From: Marchantia polymorpha subsp. ruderalis
Taxonomy: Eukaryota; Streptophyta; Marchantiopsida; Marchantiales; Marchantiaceae
Reading direction: 5' to 3'
Assembly: GCA_037833965.1 (NCBI GenBank)
Contig: AP031357.1
Location: 4,360,001-4,424,000, forward strand
Length of the DNA stretch: 64,000 bases
In this document: one piece after another, positions 38,409 through 49,700 of the stretch
How positions within the stretch are numbered: the stretch's first letter is position 1
How the letters are laid out: each line of letters starts with the position of its first letter
Made by a program: the position numbers and the translations under genes
The notes under the pieces: generated by a model
Told to the model about the DNA's origin: nothing
Databases searched by the model: none
The model's input: the letters and a program-made list of their open reading frames with translations, nothing else

Positions 38409-39760
38409 CATGTGGTAACACACTTTTTGTTTTTTTGCAGAATTTAAACAATTTTAGAAAACTAGTACCAAAGCAGTGTTTGTAGCTAGAGAAGGGTACG
38501 CTAAATAGAGTGGATTGATGAGATCGTCACGAGGGCACAAAGAATCACGTAGTCGGATGTACCAACGCCAACGTCTTCGGCGCCTTCGGCAAAGACTTCT
38601 TTTTGAGGTGTCTCTACTCACGCGCCTCTAGCGTACAAGGAAGCTACGCTTCCGGCGCAGACACCTCAGGAGGAGGTTTTGCTAAAGACGTCAGGAGAAG
38701 GGCCCGGACCTCTAAAGGCATCCGACCATGAGTGCGCCTTCGGCGAAGCGCCGCTAGCGCGGAAAGGGAAAACCTTCATAACAATCGGGATACACGGTAG
38801 ATCCAGTTGGTTGAAGTTGCATTAGAAAGAGCTCGGGACGCTCGTTCTAACGAGCCCAAGAGCGCCGGAGATGGATCAGGAATGGAGAAGTTATGAGCGT
38901 CGGAAAACTCGTAGCCGGACATGCGCCGTTCGCGCTAGGGTTCACAGCCGGAAAGGATTCCCGTACGCCCTCGGCGATGCGCCTTCGGCGGAATCACGCG
39001 CTCACAGGAGGAAACCAACTCAGAGTCGGAAGCGCCTCTGGCGGCTGTTCATGGAAGGAAAGCGCCGGTCGGATGTACGCCTCCGACGTGGCGCTGACGG
39101 CCGGATGCGCTGGCACGAGTTGCGCTGACGGATATGCGCTGGCAGCAACGGACGAGGCATAAAGGACAAAATAGGCGGTACGACTGCGCGCCGGCGTAAT
39201 TCGCTCCGGCTGGATGTGCGCCTCCAGCAAGGCGCCGACGGATAATGAACGCACCAGCGGCGACACGCCTCCGGAGAAGGGCGGGTTAGGAAAAGACAAC
39301 AGGGCCGACGTATACCCTGCAGCGGACTCGAGTCCGGAAGGTGGCGGCGGCGGGAGAATTCAACGTTTAAGCATGCGAATGCGCGCAAGGCGGAGACGTG
39401 AATTCGCGCATGCAAAGGGCGAACCGTTAAGCCGTATAGCCGGCTGCGTACGTTGCAACCAGTAAGAACGTTGGACGTTCTTGAAATCGGAGAAGAAAAG
39501 ACTGCGCTCCAGTCTCATTCTCTCATTCTTGACTTTGCAATTTCCAGTTCCAAGATTACGCGCAAGGGCGGAGCGACCTGCAGTGAGAGTAGAGAGTGCG
39601 GAGACGAGTTGCACAAGGATCTTGGCGGACCTCGAAAGAATTGGGAGTAGCGATCTTGAACGAGCGCAGAGAGAGTGAGCAGTCAGTGCTTGAGTGGCCG
39701 ACGCGCAGTGGCGATTGTGAGAGAGTGAGCGAAAGAACGTTTGTGTGTGCAGGCAACGCA

Positions 39761-42316
39761 ATGTCGAAGGTTCCCCAACTGCGAGTGTCTCCACTCAGGG
39801 TGCCGCAGATCGGTCTACGCGCATTTCAAGATGTGCTGACGAGGCTGAAGCTCGATTTTCTCCTCTGGGGGTGGAATTGGACGTGTCCGGAGATGGTGCG
39901 CGAGTATCTGCAAGAGAGACACAAGCCTTCTCGCGGATTTCGCCCACACCCAGAGAGATGGGAAATTTGCAATTGGGCGCAGGTGTTGGGCAGGTGTGCC
40001 GGCGAGGAAGGGGATCTCCTCTTCGAGGCCGATAGCGTGAAGGTGTCCCAGGAGGAAGAAGTCTCTTACAATGAGCTCTTCAAAGTGGCCAGACATCCCA
40101 AGAACGGTTTCCGGACTCGGGATTACAAGGATCGATTGCGGAGAAATGTCGCGACAGCATTGCTGCAGATATTGCAGCCGACCAAGACCGCTTACATGCA
40201 TGGTTGGCAGGTAGAGTTCGTGGAGCTAGTGTTGTCAGGAGCTCCGGTGCATTGGGCACGGCTCCTGTGGAAGGTGACGCGCCAACATGCGCAAGAAGAG
40301 AGGGGAGGAACGCTCAATCATCTATCGCCTTACTTAATCGTGTTTTACCGGGCGATGGGATGTTTGACGAATGCTGAGAAAACTCGGTTTCCGCAGCTGA
40401 GCCGGTCTTATCCAGGTAGATATTCGAGGGAGGCCGAAGTAGACACGGATCCGGACGAGGAACCTGCCAGTACGCCTCCGGCTCCGGCTCCAGCCAGAGC
40501 AGCAGAAGAACGTCGAAGTGAGCGCATTCCGCGCAAGCGGAAGTGGGATGAGAGACCTGAGGACAGGCAGCCGGAAGTACCAGCTGCGCCGACTCGTGGT
40601 CGGCCCACCCCCGAGCCTCATAGTCGACCAAAACAGAGGGCACGCAGGATGCCAACTGTTACTGAGGAGACCAGGCGAACTCCGACCCGGCGGAATCTCA
40701 CACAGGAAGAGATAATCGCTCAGGTTCTAGGGAAGACGGCAGAAACCCCTGCACAGAAGGCACCACGGCCTTCGGGAGGAGATGGACGGACTGACAGCCG
40801 GCCGACTGCGAGTCGGATGACTGAAGGTCGACAGACGGAAGGAAGGCCAACTGAACGGCGCGTTGAACCGGACAGCAGGCCGGAAACGGAAGAGAGTTTG
40901 GCTGACGAGCCAACAATCCTCAGAGGGTCGTCTTCGGCGGAAGGCACTTCTGGAAGAACGCCCCCAACAAGCAGGCCAAGTGGAGTCAAGACGCGCAGGG
41001 TGTATCCGACTCCCAGTCGGACAACTGCTGGTCGGCCGACTGCGAGTCGGACAACAGAGAGTCAGCCGGATTCGCCGACTGCGAGACGGATGGGGCCAAC
41101 GACCAGTGTGCGGACGCCTTCGGCGGACGCACCTTCAGCAAGGACACCTTCCGCGCAGATTGCGCCGGAAGGACAGGCAGCAGAAGCGGGCGGTGCAAGA
41201 GTGACAAAAGTCACTGCGGCGTCGACCCCTTCACAAACCGAAGATCGAGCCGGAACAGGGGCTCAAGCAGTGGGATCTCCCACTGCCCTGGATATTTTAG
41301 CAGGCAGTGGAGCAGCAGTCGCAGCAGAAGCTGCTGCGCGCCACAGTTCCAGGGAGTCGCCAAGGGATTCAGTGGCGACTGAGATCCTCGAGACTGAGGA
41401 TGAGACGAGCTCGGAAGAGCAAGAAGAGGATTCGGTGCAGAAAACGCCAACAGGGGTGCTGTGCGAACAGATAGTTCCACTCCTGCGATATCTGGATCGC
41501 AAGACATCCAAATACGCAAGTGCCTTAAAACCGCAGTCTTATGTGGAGACAATCAGGCGAAGGACGAGGAGCAAGGTGGCAAGGTGGGCCTCTAGATGCG
41601 GAGTATATGTGGATAGGAACACCGCCCTCCGACAACACCTGGCGGTCACCCAGAAGCTGTACCAAGCCTTGCAGCAGCAGAAGGAGGATGCGGCGACGAA
41701 GAGTCAGGCGGAGGCCGAACTAATACGGGCAAAGATCGAGTCGGAACTGCAGGAGGAGCGGAGACAGAACGAAGTCCTAGCAGCCGAGCTTGCGCGCCAG
41801 ACGCGCGCCTTAGAGGAAAGTCAAAGAGCCCGGAAGGAGGATGAGGAGTTGTTGTGCAACTTGCAAACCGAGTGCTCGGATTTGAGGACACAACGTGCGG
41901 ATTTAGAAATGCAGCTGGCAGAGGTGGAGAGCAGCTGCAGGGCACGAGGAGAGTTGGCGGCACGGGTGACTCGTTGTCTAAACGGATACACCCATTGGGA
42001 GGTGGCAGCTCAAGAGAGGGTTACACTCCGGGAGTTCGAGCTTCGGGCGGCGGCATTGACGGAAGGTGACAGTCGGAGTCGGCGGCGAGTGGCAAGAAAA
42101 TTAGAAACTTTCTTGTCGGGTGCGCGCGACACTATGGCGCACTTGCAGTCGGAAGTCACTGCAGCACTCCGACGCCTGGGGTTACGCAGCCGGTCGGAAG
42201 ACTGGCAAGGTAGAGATAGTACGCGGAGCAGTCCGGCACGCAGGAGGCGCAGCACCGGATCTGCTGAGTGCAGTAGAGTAGTTTGGTTTCGCGCAGATGC
42301 TGCGAGTGGTAGATAG
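39761..42316 (+). CDS. U3-encoded LTR protein (element 4, 3' LTR copy), 851 aa, intact
   Basis: This is the copy that would lie downstream of pol in a full-length element 4 RNA. The only amino-acid difference from the 5' copy that I see is Val to Leu near residue 167. The frame begins about 1.4 kb after the pol stop, so it would need splicing, an internal promoter in U3 or another non-standard route to be translated. No splice sites were assigned. Confidence 0.75.
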   Translation: MSKVPQLRVSPLRVPQIGLRAFQDVLTRLKLDFLLWGWNWTCPEMVREYLQERHKPSRGFRPHPERWEICNWAQVLGRCAGEEGDLLFEADSVKVSQEEEVSYNELFKVARHPKNGFRTRDYKDRLRRNVATALLQILQPTKTAYMHGWQVEFVELVLSGAPVHWARLLWKVTRQHAQEERGGTLNHLSPYLIVFYRAMGCLTNAEKTRFPQLSRSYPGRYSREAEVDTDPDEEPASTPPAPAPARAAEERRSERIPRKRKWDERPEDRQPEVPAAPTRGRPTPEPHSRPKQRARRMPTVTEETRRTPTRRNLTQEEIIAQVLGKTAETPAQKAPRPSGGDGRTDSRPTASRMTEGRQTEGRPTERRVEPDSRPETEESLADEPTILRGSSSAEGTSGRTPPTSRPSGVKTRRVYPTPSRTTAGRPTASRTTESQPDSPTARRMGPTTSVRTPSADAPSARTPSAQIAPEGQAAEAGGARVTKVTAASTPSQTEDRAGTGAQAVGSPTALDILAGSGAAVAAEAAARHSSRESPRDSVATEILETEDETSSEEQEEDSVQKTPTGVLCEQIVPLLRYLDRKTSKYASALKPQSYVETIRRRTRSKVARWASRCGVYVDRNTALRQHLAVTQKLYQALQQQKEDAATKSQAEAELIRAKIESELQEERRQNEVLAAELARQTRALEESQRARKEDEELLCNLQTECSDLRTQRADLEMQLAEVESSCRARGELAARVTRCLNGYTHWEVAAQERVTLREFELRAAALTEGDSRSRRRVARKLETFLSGARDTMAHLQSEVTAALRRLGLRSRSEDWQGRDSTRSSPARRRRSTGSAECSRVVWFRADAASGR

Positions 42317-42349
42317 GATAGCGTAGTGCTAGTTAGGATCTTTTGAGAG

Positions 42350-42378
42350 TATAAAGTAGATCAAGGCGTTTTGCCTTG
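42350..42378 (+). promoter_or_regulatory. TATA box and hairpin, element 4 3' LTR
   Basis: TATAAAGTAG is at 42350-42359 and CAAGGC-GTTTT-GCCTTG at 42362-42378. Confidence 0.65.
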
Positions 42379-43020
42379 GGACTCTTCCAGTTTCGGAAGT
42401 GCAGATCAGGAACTCACTTTCTTGGCGTGTTTGTGCGTTTTGGTCCTGGCACCACGTAGAGAAGCTGCAGCATAGCGAAGTTACCGTATGTTGTAGTTGA
42501 AGGCCTTCGGCTGAATGTTCAGAGCTAGTACCCGGTTAGAGACTTGAGTAGTGCGGATCTGCACCTGCGGGTGATTTCTGATACTCAGAGCCGGCTGCGA
42601 GTTAGATACTTGAACAGTTCCCCCTTACTCCTTCGAGTGACATATCCTGATTGTACTCCTACGGGAAGTTTCCCCTGAATGCCAATGTGAAGTTTCATTA
42701 CTTCGTGTAAACCTTGGTTTGTAATTCAGGTTGTGTGTGTGTTACTGGATCGTGTTTTCAGTAAGTTCTCAGTCGGGTCTGCACTCCCTGCGTTTTGTGT
42801 GATAGTCGAGGGTGACGTCCACGGCGTACGTAGAGGCTTCGTTCCGAAGTGAGAAGTCCAGTCCGGGTACCCCCGCTAGTTCCTGGCGGAAGGGCAGTAA
42901 AAGCCGGAGTGGGAGGCACTTCCTGCAGAACCTCTGAGTGAACTTGCGAGACACTTTCCTCCTGAAATCCGAAGCGGAGGTCCTGACCGACCTCCGAGTT
43001 GTGCTTTTTGCCAGTTTCAG

Positions 43021-43036
43021 GTGTGTGTGTGTGTGT
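43021..43036. repeat. (GT)8 microsatellite, element 4 3' LTR
   Basis: Eight GT units, unchanged from the 5' LTR. Confidence 0.92.
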
Positions 43037-43277
43037 TGAGTGACCAAGCTGTACCGTGCATCCTCCGAGCATCCTCCGAGTTGAGATCCTCCTCCGAGTC
43101 GAGCCTCCGAGTCGAGCACTGCAGTATTTCTGGGAGTGACAGTCGCCTAGAATTCAAACTCTACCAAAAGTCTGTTAAATGTGACACTTTTACTCTGTGT
43201 GTTGCCTCTGTCCCTGTGGGTTCGATCTTTTTACCACCATACTGCAGTTTTAGCCTTTGGTGGGTTATTACACTGGG

Positions 43278-45685
43278 CGAGCATCCTGCACAGGGTGATG
43301 CGACAGCACGCGTTTGAGGAGAAGGGGGGAACTCTAAACCATCTTTCTCCTTTCCTCATCAATTTTTATCGACAGCGGAATTGTTTGACAGCGGCGGAGC
43401 TTGAACATTTTCCGCCATTGTCCATCGACCATCCCGGGAAGTATGTGCGGGAGAATGAGGTCGACACTGATGCAGAGGAGTCACCGACTTCTACCCCATC
43501 AAGACGGAGGGACGAAGGGAGACACACTCCTGCAGCACGAGTGCCGCGGAAGCGGCGATGGAGGGAAGAGTCTGAAGAGGAGCAGCATCAAGAACCCTCT
43601 GCTCCCATTCGACCGCGGCCGCTGTGCGAGCCATACAGCCGGCCGAAGCAGAAGGCACGCAGACTGGTGTTACCAGCCGGCAGTGCAGACACGGCGACGA
43701 TTGCGACGGAGAAAGGAAGTGCGTCGCCAGAGAAGCATGAGGAAGCGCGGACGACCGCAGGAGCAGCGGGCCACGCTGCAACCTCGACGGGAGAGAGGCC
43801 GCCTACGGGCCAAGGGCCTCCGGAGTTACCACGTGCGATGCGGACAGATGTTCCGTTTGCGCACAGACGAGCCTCCGCGGACGGACGAGCCTCCGCGGAC
43901 AGGCGATCACAAGTGGACGTGGATCTACGCTTACTCGTGGGAAGGAGCAGTCCGCCTGTGCACAGGCACTCACCTGTGCACAGGTCGCCTGTGCACAGGT
44001 CGCCTGTGCACAAGACACCTCCACACGTGCCGCCTGTGCACAGGCAAGAATCACCCCCGTTCCAACGTAGGAAGGGGAAGGAGCCGGCGGAAGAACCGCC
44101 TACGAGACACCGGCCCTCGGGGCCAGACCCTCCGGCGCACCACGCGCCGCAATTTGCGCCTTCGGCGCCAGGGCCTTCGAGCCGAGGAGATACGAGCAGG
44201 GAGCGTGCGGAGGCCGCACCATCGGCGGGAAGTCTGCCGATAGATGCGCCTTCGGCGGTAGGGCCTATAGGCCAAGGGACAACGGGCGAGCGGCCCCCGG
44301 CCATGTCGCCTTCGGAGATGGATGTCCGCGGCGCTACGCCTGCGGCGGACAAGGCGCCGGCAATTACGCCTGCGCACGGGCCGGGCACAGCCCCCGCGGA
44401 CCGATCAAGGGAGCAGCAACAGACGGTGGAGCGGAGTGACTGTCCGCGGGATGAAATTTCGATGCGCGATGCGCAATCAAACCCCGCGTAGCCACCCTCC
44501 GCTCGATCGCCTTCGGCGGCGGGCGACGGCGACAGAGAGAACGCGGTAGACCACCAACAAGCGAGCGACGGAGATGCCGCACGGGTACATTCGCCTTCCG
44601 CCTTAGACATTTTGGCGACGAGCAGCGAGGCTGCAGCCGTGCCTTCGCAGGCAGCACACGTCGATGACGTGCAGCCCCACTCGGGGCAGTCGCCGACGCA
44701 ATCAATGGCGACTGAAATTCTCCACTCGGATGATGACGACGGAGGCTCCACGGAAGAAATGTCAGGAGCAGAAGACACCGAGGAGGAGGAGGAGGAAATT
44801 GTTGGAGCGCCGGCGGCGGCGCTCTCTGAGCAGGTGATTCCGTTGCTGAGGTACTTGGATCGCAAGGTCGATAAATACGCCGACCCACTCCAGCCGGGAT
44901 CTTACATCGAATTAGTGCGCAGGCGGACTCGCACTAAAGTCCACACCAGCAAGCTATTAGCTAGAGTGGACCAGGAGTTGAGGGAATTGAAGGAGAAGCA
45001 TGCATGCTTGTGGGGTCAGTACAAACTTAATCAGAAATTCTACAAGCACTCCGAGAAGATGAAGGATGAGAAACTGGACGAGCTCACCAAGGAGCAGGTG
45101 AAGGTCAAGGAAGCACTCATTTCTGAGCAGGCCCAGAATCGGATTTTGTCAGAGGAGCTCGTGCGACAGACGCGGTTGTTGGAACAATGTCAGCTCGCAC
45201 GGCAGGCGGATGAGGAGTTAATCCGCAGGTTACAGTCAGAGTGTGGCGAATTGAGAGCGCAACGTGCTGAAGCCGAATCGCAATTAGTGATAATTGAAGA
45301 GGATCGCAGGAAGGAGGCGGATCGCACGAAGGTGGAGACGGCGAGGCGTGTCGCCCACTGTCTCAAGGGCTACGCCCACTGGGAAGTGAAGGCGCAGGAG
45401 AAACTCACACTGCGTGAGTTTGAATTGCGCGCAGCCGGGTTGTTGTCAGGCGACAGTAGGAGTCGGCGGAAGGTAGCAAAGAAGCTCGATGCCTTTCTGT
45501 CGAAGGCACAGGATACCATGTCCGCCCTCGAAGTGGAGGTGTCCGCGGCGTTGCAGCGTTTGGGACTGCGCAGTCGAGCGGAAGATTGGCAGGGTAGGGA
45601 GTTAGTGCGCGGCAGTCGGCCGCGCAGGAGACGTAGTACAGGTTCCGCGGAGTGTAGTGTAGCGTGGTTCCGTGCAGGCGTGTAG
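43278..45685 (+). pseudogene. U3-encoded LTR protein, 3' fragment with a TAG, element 3 3' LTR
   Basis: This continues the frame cut at 27749. TAG at 44489-44491 replaces CAG of the 5' LTR copy (Gln to stop), just before the acidic tract and coiled coil. The frame reopens in phase and runs to 45685. A product made from this copy would lose the coiled coil and basic tail. A 15-bp in-frame palindrome unit has been gained, or lost from the 5' copy, at about 43988-44014. Confidence 0.85.
43955..44044. repeat. Five-unit palindrome cluster (one more than in the 5' LTR)
   Basis: CCTGTGCACAGG copies lie at 43955-43966, 43973-43984, 43988-43999, 44003-44014 (last bases changed) and 44033-44044. The corresponding cluster in the 5' LTR (about 17298-17372) has four. 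Confidence 0.88.
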
Positions 45686-45721
45686 CGTAGTGCAGTGTAG
45701 TGCTAGGTAGGACTTAGAAGG

Positions 45722-45750
45722 TATAAAATAGTTCCAGGCGTTTTGCCTGG
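45722..45750 (+). promoter_or_regulatory. TATA box and hairpin, element 3 3' LTR
   Basis: TATAAAATAG is at 45722-45731 and CCAGGC-GTTTT-GCCTGG at 45734-45750. Transcripts from here would read into element 2 gag-pol. Confidence 0.62.
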
Positions 45751-46478
45751 GGTTCTTTCCCAAACTCAGAAGTATAGATCAGGAACCCATTTCCTTTGCG
45801 TGTTTGTGTCCTTGAGTTCTGTCACCACGCATGAGGAGTTACAACTTAGCGTTCCGCATTTTGTAGCTGAAGGCCTTCGGCCGAATGTTCAGAGCTAGTA
45901 CATTGGTTAGAGACTTGAGTAGTTCGGATCTGCACCTGCGGGTGACTGCCGATGCTCAGAGCCAGTGACTAGTTAGATACTTGAACAGTTTCGCCCCTAC
46001 ACCTTCGAGTGTTTCTTTCTGATTGTACTCCTTGGGATTTTTCCCCTGAATGCCAAAGTGAAGTTTTGTTACTTCGTGTAAGCCTTGGTTGTAAATTCAG
46101 GTTACGCTACAGCAGGTGCCTTGAGGATAACCCCTGTAGTATTTCTGGGAATGACAAGTGCCTGAGAATTCAAACTCTTCAATAGACTGTTGTTGTGTTA
46201 CTGGAATGTTTCACAGTGAGTCCTTCAGTGCGAACCTGTGTTCTCTGCGCGTTTTGTGAGTTGAGAGTGTTGTTCACCGTGTAGGAGTGACTTCGATCCG
46301 AAGTAGGCAGTCCAAAGCGGGTTTCCTACACTAGCAGCAAGCTAGTGGGAGTGTTGTAAAAGCCGGAGTTGGAAGTCACTGCCCGCAGCTTTGCCGAGTG
46401 TGCTCGCGAGAGACTTCCCCCCTGAAATCTTGAGTAGAGGTCCTAACGGATCTCTGGGTTGTGTTTCTGTAGTTTCAG

Positions 46479-46498
46479 GTGTGTGTGTGTGTGTGTGT
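46479..46498. repeat. (GT)10 microsatellite, element 3 3' LTR
   Basis: Ten units, against nine in the 5' LTR. Confidence 0.92.
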
Positions 46499-46696
46499 TA
46501 CGCTGCACTGTGCGACCTCCGAGTGCGCTCCGAGTGGACACTTGCAGTATTTCTGGGAGTGACAGTTGCCTGAGAATTCAAACTCCTCAATAGTCTGTTA
46601 AAACGTGACACTTTGTACCCTGTGTGTTCCTCTGTCCCTGTGGGTTCGACCTTTCTACCACTATATTGCAGTTTTAGCCTTTAGTGGGTTATTACA

Positions 46697-46701
46697 GAGT
46701 G
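46697..46701. repeat. Target-site duplication GAGTG, right copy
   Basis: This matches 14681-14685 exactly and directly follows the TTATTACA end of element 3. Confidence 0.94.
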
Positions 46702-49700
46702 GTACAGGGACCATGTAGAAGGGCATTTTGTGACTTGGGAACAAATGCAACAAGAGTTTCTGAACGAGTTCAGACCTGAGGTAGGACAGAGCACTGCCTT
46801 GAGAGCATTAGCTTCCTTGAAGCAAGGGAGAGATGAGGAAATTTCTGCTTACATTAGAAGATTTGACTTGGTGTGTACACGTTTCATTGGCACAATGCTT
46901 AACGACGACACACTAAAACAATTCTTCATTCAAGGATTTTTCAAAGCGGGTACGATACGAGGAGTGTTAGAGAGGAACCCCCGAACTTTAGTAGATGCTA
47001 AGAAAGCTGCTAGGGATATAGAGAATATTGACAAGGATTATGAAAAATTGTGGAGGAAAGAAGATGAGTCAATCCCTCAATTTATCCCTATCCGTCCCAA
47101 AGAATTAGAAAGAGAGTTGGGTAAGAACGTGAACCAGATTTCACCACCATCCAATGATCCAATTCCCCAGCCATTAGCAATCAGGGAACCAGTGCCATTG
47201 CTGGCATTACCAGCTCCTCGTGGTGAACCTCAACCTGAAGACATAGAAAAAAGATTAGGTGCCAGCCAATTAAAATTTCAGGAGGCCATGATGAAACAGA
47301 TTCAGGGTTTAACAGATCAAATGTCTTTGATGATTCGGACTCATCAACCTGGACCCCCACCTCCTGTAGAGTCAGGAAGACACGCGTCAGGATTGTGGTG
47401 TGTTCAATGTAACTTACCTGGACATACAAGACAGTTTTGTGGCATGGGACAGAATCGCGATCAGAGATTGGTTGGAGTACCACCTCCACCGATGCATGGA
47501 GGCCAAGCCAAAAATACGTATGGTAATTTTAGGGGGCCTCCAAGAGCACAAGGTGTGCATAATGGGGCAAGAAAAGAATTTCATTCTTTTTGTGGGAGGT
47601 GGCACTTCCCTGGACAATGTTGGTCAGAAGTACAAGGTTCTAATTGTAGCAACTGTGGAGGAAATCACCCTTCTGACGAATGTCGTCAGCCAGACAAGGT
47701 CATTGCATTACCTCACCCGGTGACTAATCCTCATCAGCAAGCCAGGGATAATCTGAGAGGTGCCAGGCCACAAGAGCCACCTCAAACCGAACCGAGGCCT
47801 TCAAACCTTTATTACGATTATGGAAATGCAAGACAAACAGGACACTCGCCGGTAGGTTTACAGACAGCAAATGGCTACATTCCTATACAAGATAGAACCA
47901 GAGGACCACAGTCTCAAGAGAATAGAGTTCAAGGTCTATCAAATGATCAAGGTCCGTCAACTTCTCAGGATGTTAGATACATGGATGTAACTGCACATTT
48001 AAATCCTAACAAAGCTGCCCCTTCGTTACCAACACCTGGAGATGAACAAAACAAATGGCCTCCGAATGCTAATGTTATAACCTTCGAATTAAGAGATTTT
48101 CAGGAAAAGAACAAGCAAGAAGCTCCGGCACTCGCTGTTACCACTAGGTCGATGCGAAACAAGCTCCAAGCCATTGAAGAAATGGATGAGCAAGATGAGT
48201 ACTACTCAGAAGATGGTCCCCATCTTTCAGAGTTAGAGAGAGTAGCAAGAACAGCAAGAAAGGAAGCCACGGCTCTAGAGCAAAACAATGAGTTTTTCCA
48301 AGATGTAAAAAGGGAAAGTCAGGGTCATGACTTAGAAACTAGTGAAGGGGGTGATTGGGAAGGACCTGGTGTTCCTTTAGAAGAATTTGATAAAATAAGG
48401 GCTACACAGATGAAGAGGTTACAGGGATACGATTTATGGGCTAATCTTAGTTCCCTCAAGGCCGATATCTCTTTTGGCCAACTATTAGAGATCTCACCAT
48501 TGGCTCGTAAAAAACTGAAAGAAGGGTTACCAGTAACACGAAGGACAAGGAAGTTAAAAACTAGGGTGGCAGCAAGGGTGCAATCGCTAGTGAAAATCCG
48601 AGATGTAAAGGCAGTGGAAATAGAGGCAATTATCATGGATAAAGTAGTACCCAACGTACTGGTAGATGGAGGAAGTGGGTTGAACATTTTGCCTGAACAC
48701 ACAATGAAAAAGCTAGGCCTCAGTTTAACCGGACCATCACCCTTCATCATCAACATGGCTAATCAAAGCTCTGCGGTACCTCTTGGAATGATTAAAGATT
48801 GTAGAATTAGTACAGGAGGGGAGGAGTATATTGTCACTTTTCATGTTATTAGGATGCATTCAACGAAAGATACTTTTCCCATCTTATTAGGTAGACCTTG
48901 GTTGAGAATGGCAGATGCCATAGTGGATTGGGGAGGATCTAAACCTTCTATTACCTATGGGCCAAGAGAAAATCGTGCCAAGGTTCCAATAGGCAGTTTG
49001 ACGGGGGCAGAAGTAGTGACTTCTTCGGACGAACAACCTAAAGGGAAGAAAAAGGTTGAGAACAATGACACACTGGTGGGAGTTGTCAATTCAGGTTGCA
49101 AAGAAACTACAGTTAATGGGAGGCTAAGCCATCTAGGTCCTGGTTTTTACAATTGGGAGAGGGATGATGAGTATAACAGGTGGTTGAAGGAATACCCTGA
49201 CTCAGGATGTGATATACTTATGATTTCACATTGTGAATACAAGGATGATAGAGATTGTTTATCCAAGGATAGTTGGTCATTGTTAGAGCCATGTGAAGTG
49301 CTTACAGAAGAAGAATGGATACAGGGCGGATTAACCCCGTGGATTGAGGATCTAGAGGACCATCAAGTGACAATAGTACACGTGGACGGAACTCAAGGTG
49401 ACGATGTCACTCTTAAGGCTTCACACCTGGAAGAGCCATTGCACTTCAAAACCACATCTTCAGGGATTATAGCTGGGCAGGATGTGAAAGATTATCCTAA
49501 AATTCCCTTGGATTGGTATCGGAATACTGACGAACAAACTCACGTGACTGAGAAGGATTGGAAGTACGTAGATGTGACAATGCGTACAGGAAACATAAGG
49601 AAGATTAAAATGGGTTCTCAGTTGGAGGATGATGAGATCCGTGAGTATGGAAAACTCGTGGACGAATTTAGTGATACATTTGCTTGGTCGTATGATGAGC

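Larger units (their letters stand above)
27750..43272 (+). mobile_element. Element 4: complete R2-family retrotransposon, 15.5 kb
   Basis: The two LTRs are of equal length (4862 bp), with six single-base differences found by eye (about 0.12%). The 5-bp duplication is perfect, the primer site and polypurine tract are present, and gag-protease, pol and both LTR frames are open. It is the innermost and youngest layer. R-U5 and coding regions are related to R1, but the first 1.3 kb of U3 is not. Nothing visible prevents this copy from being autonomous; activity is not shown by sequence. Confidence 0.95.
38411..43272 (+). repeat. Element 4 3' LTR, 4862 bp
   Basis: Its length equals the 5' LTR's. 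Differences seen (5' position): 29600 region G/C, about 31573 G/A, about 31609 T/C, about 31889 C/T, about 32211 G/C, about 32513 T/C. Contents are as in the 5' LTR. Confidence 0.95.
14686..46696 (+). mobile_element. Element 3: R1-family retrotransposon inserted in element 2 gag, carrying element 4
   Basis: The 5' LTR is 14686-20021. The internal region is 20022-25815. The 3' LTR is 25816-27749 plus 43278-46696. Removing element 4 leaves about 16.5 kb. By eye the two LTRs differ at roughly 15-25 sites plus two repeat-length changes, so the insertion is older than element 4. Coding is broken: TGA in gag, a 2-nt deletion and a TAG in pol, and a TAG in the 3' LTR frame. Transposition would need proteins from another copy. 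Confidence 0.93.
43273..46696 (+). repeat. Element 3 3' LTR, second part
   Basis: This begins with the duplicated CTGGG (43273-43277) and ends GGGTTATTACA at 46696. It holds the rest of the long frame (to 45685), the TATA box (45722) and putative R-U5 (45751-46696). Compared with the 5' LTR it has one extra 15-bp palindrome unit and one extra GT unit, which explain the 17-bp length difference. Confidence 0.93.

Noticed and set aside
46391-46573. 60-aa frame in U5 with GT-encoded Val/Cys repeats
   Set aside because: It runs through a microsatellite whose length changes shift the phase between copies.
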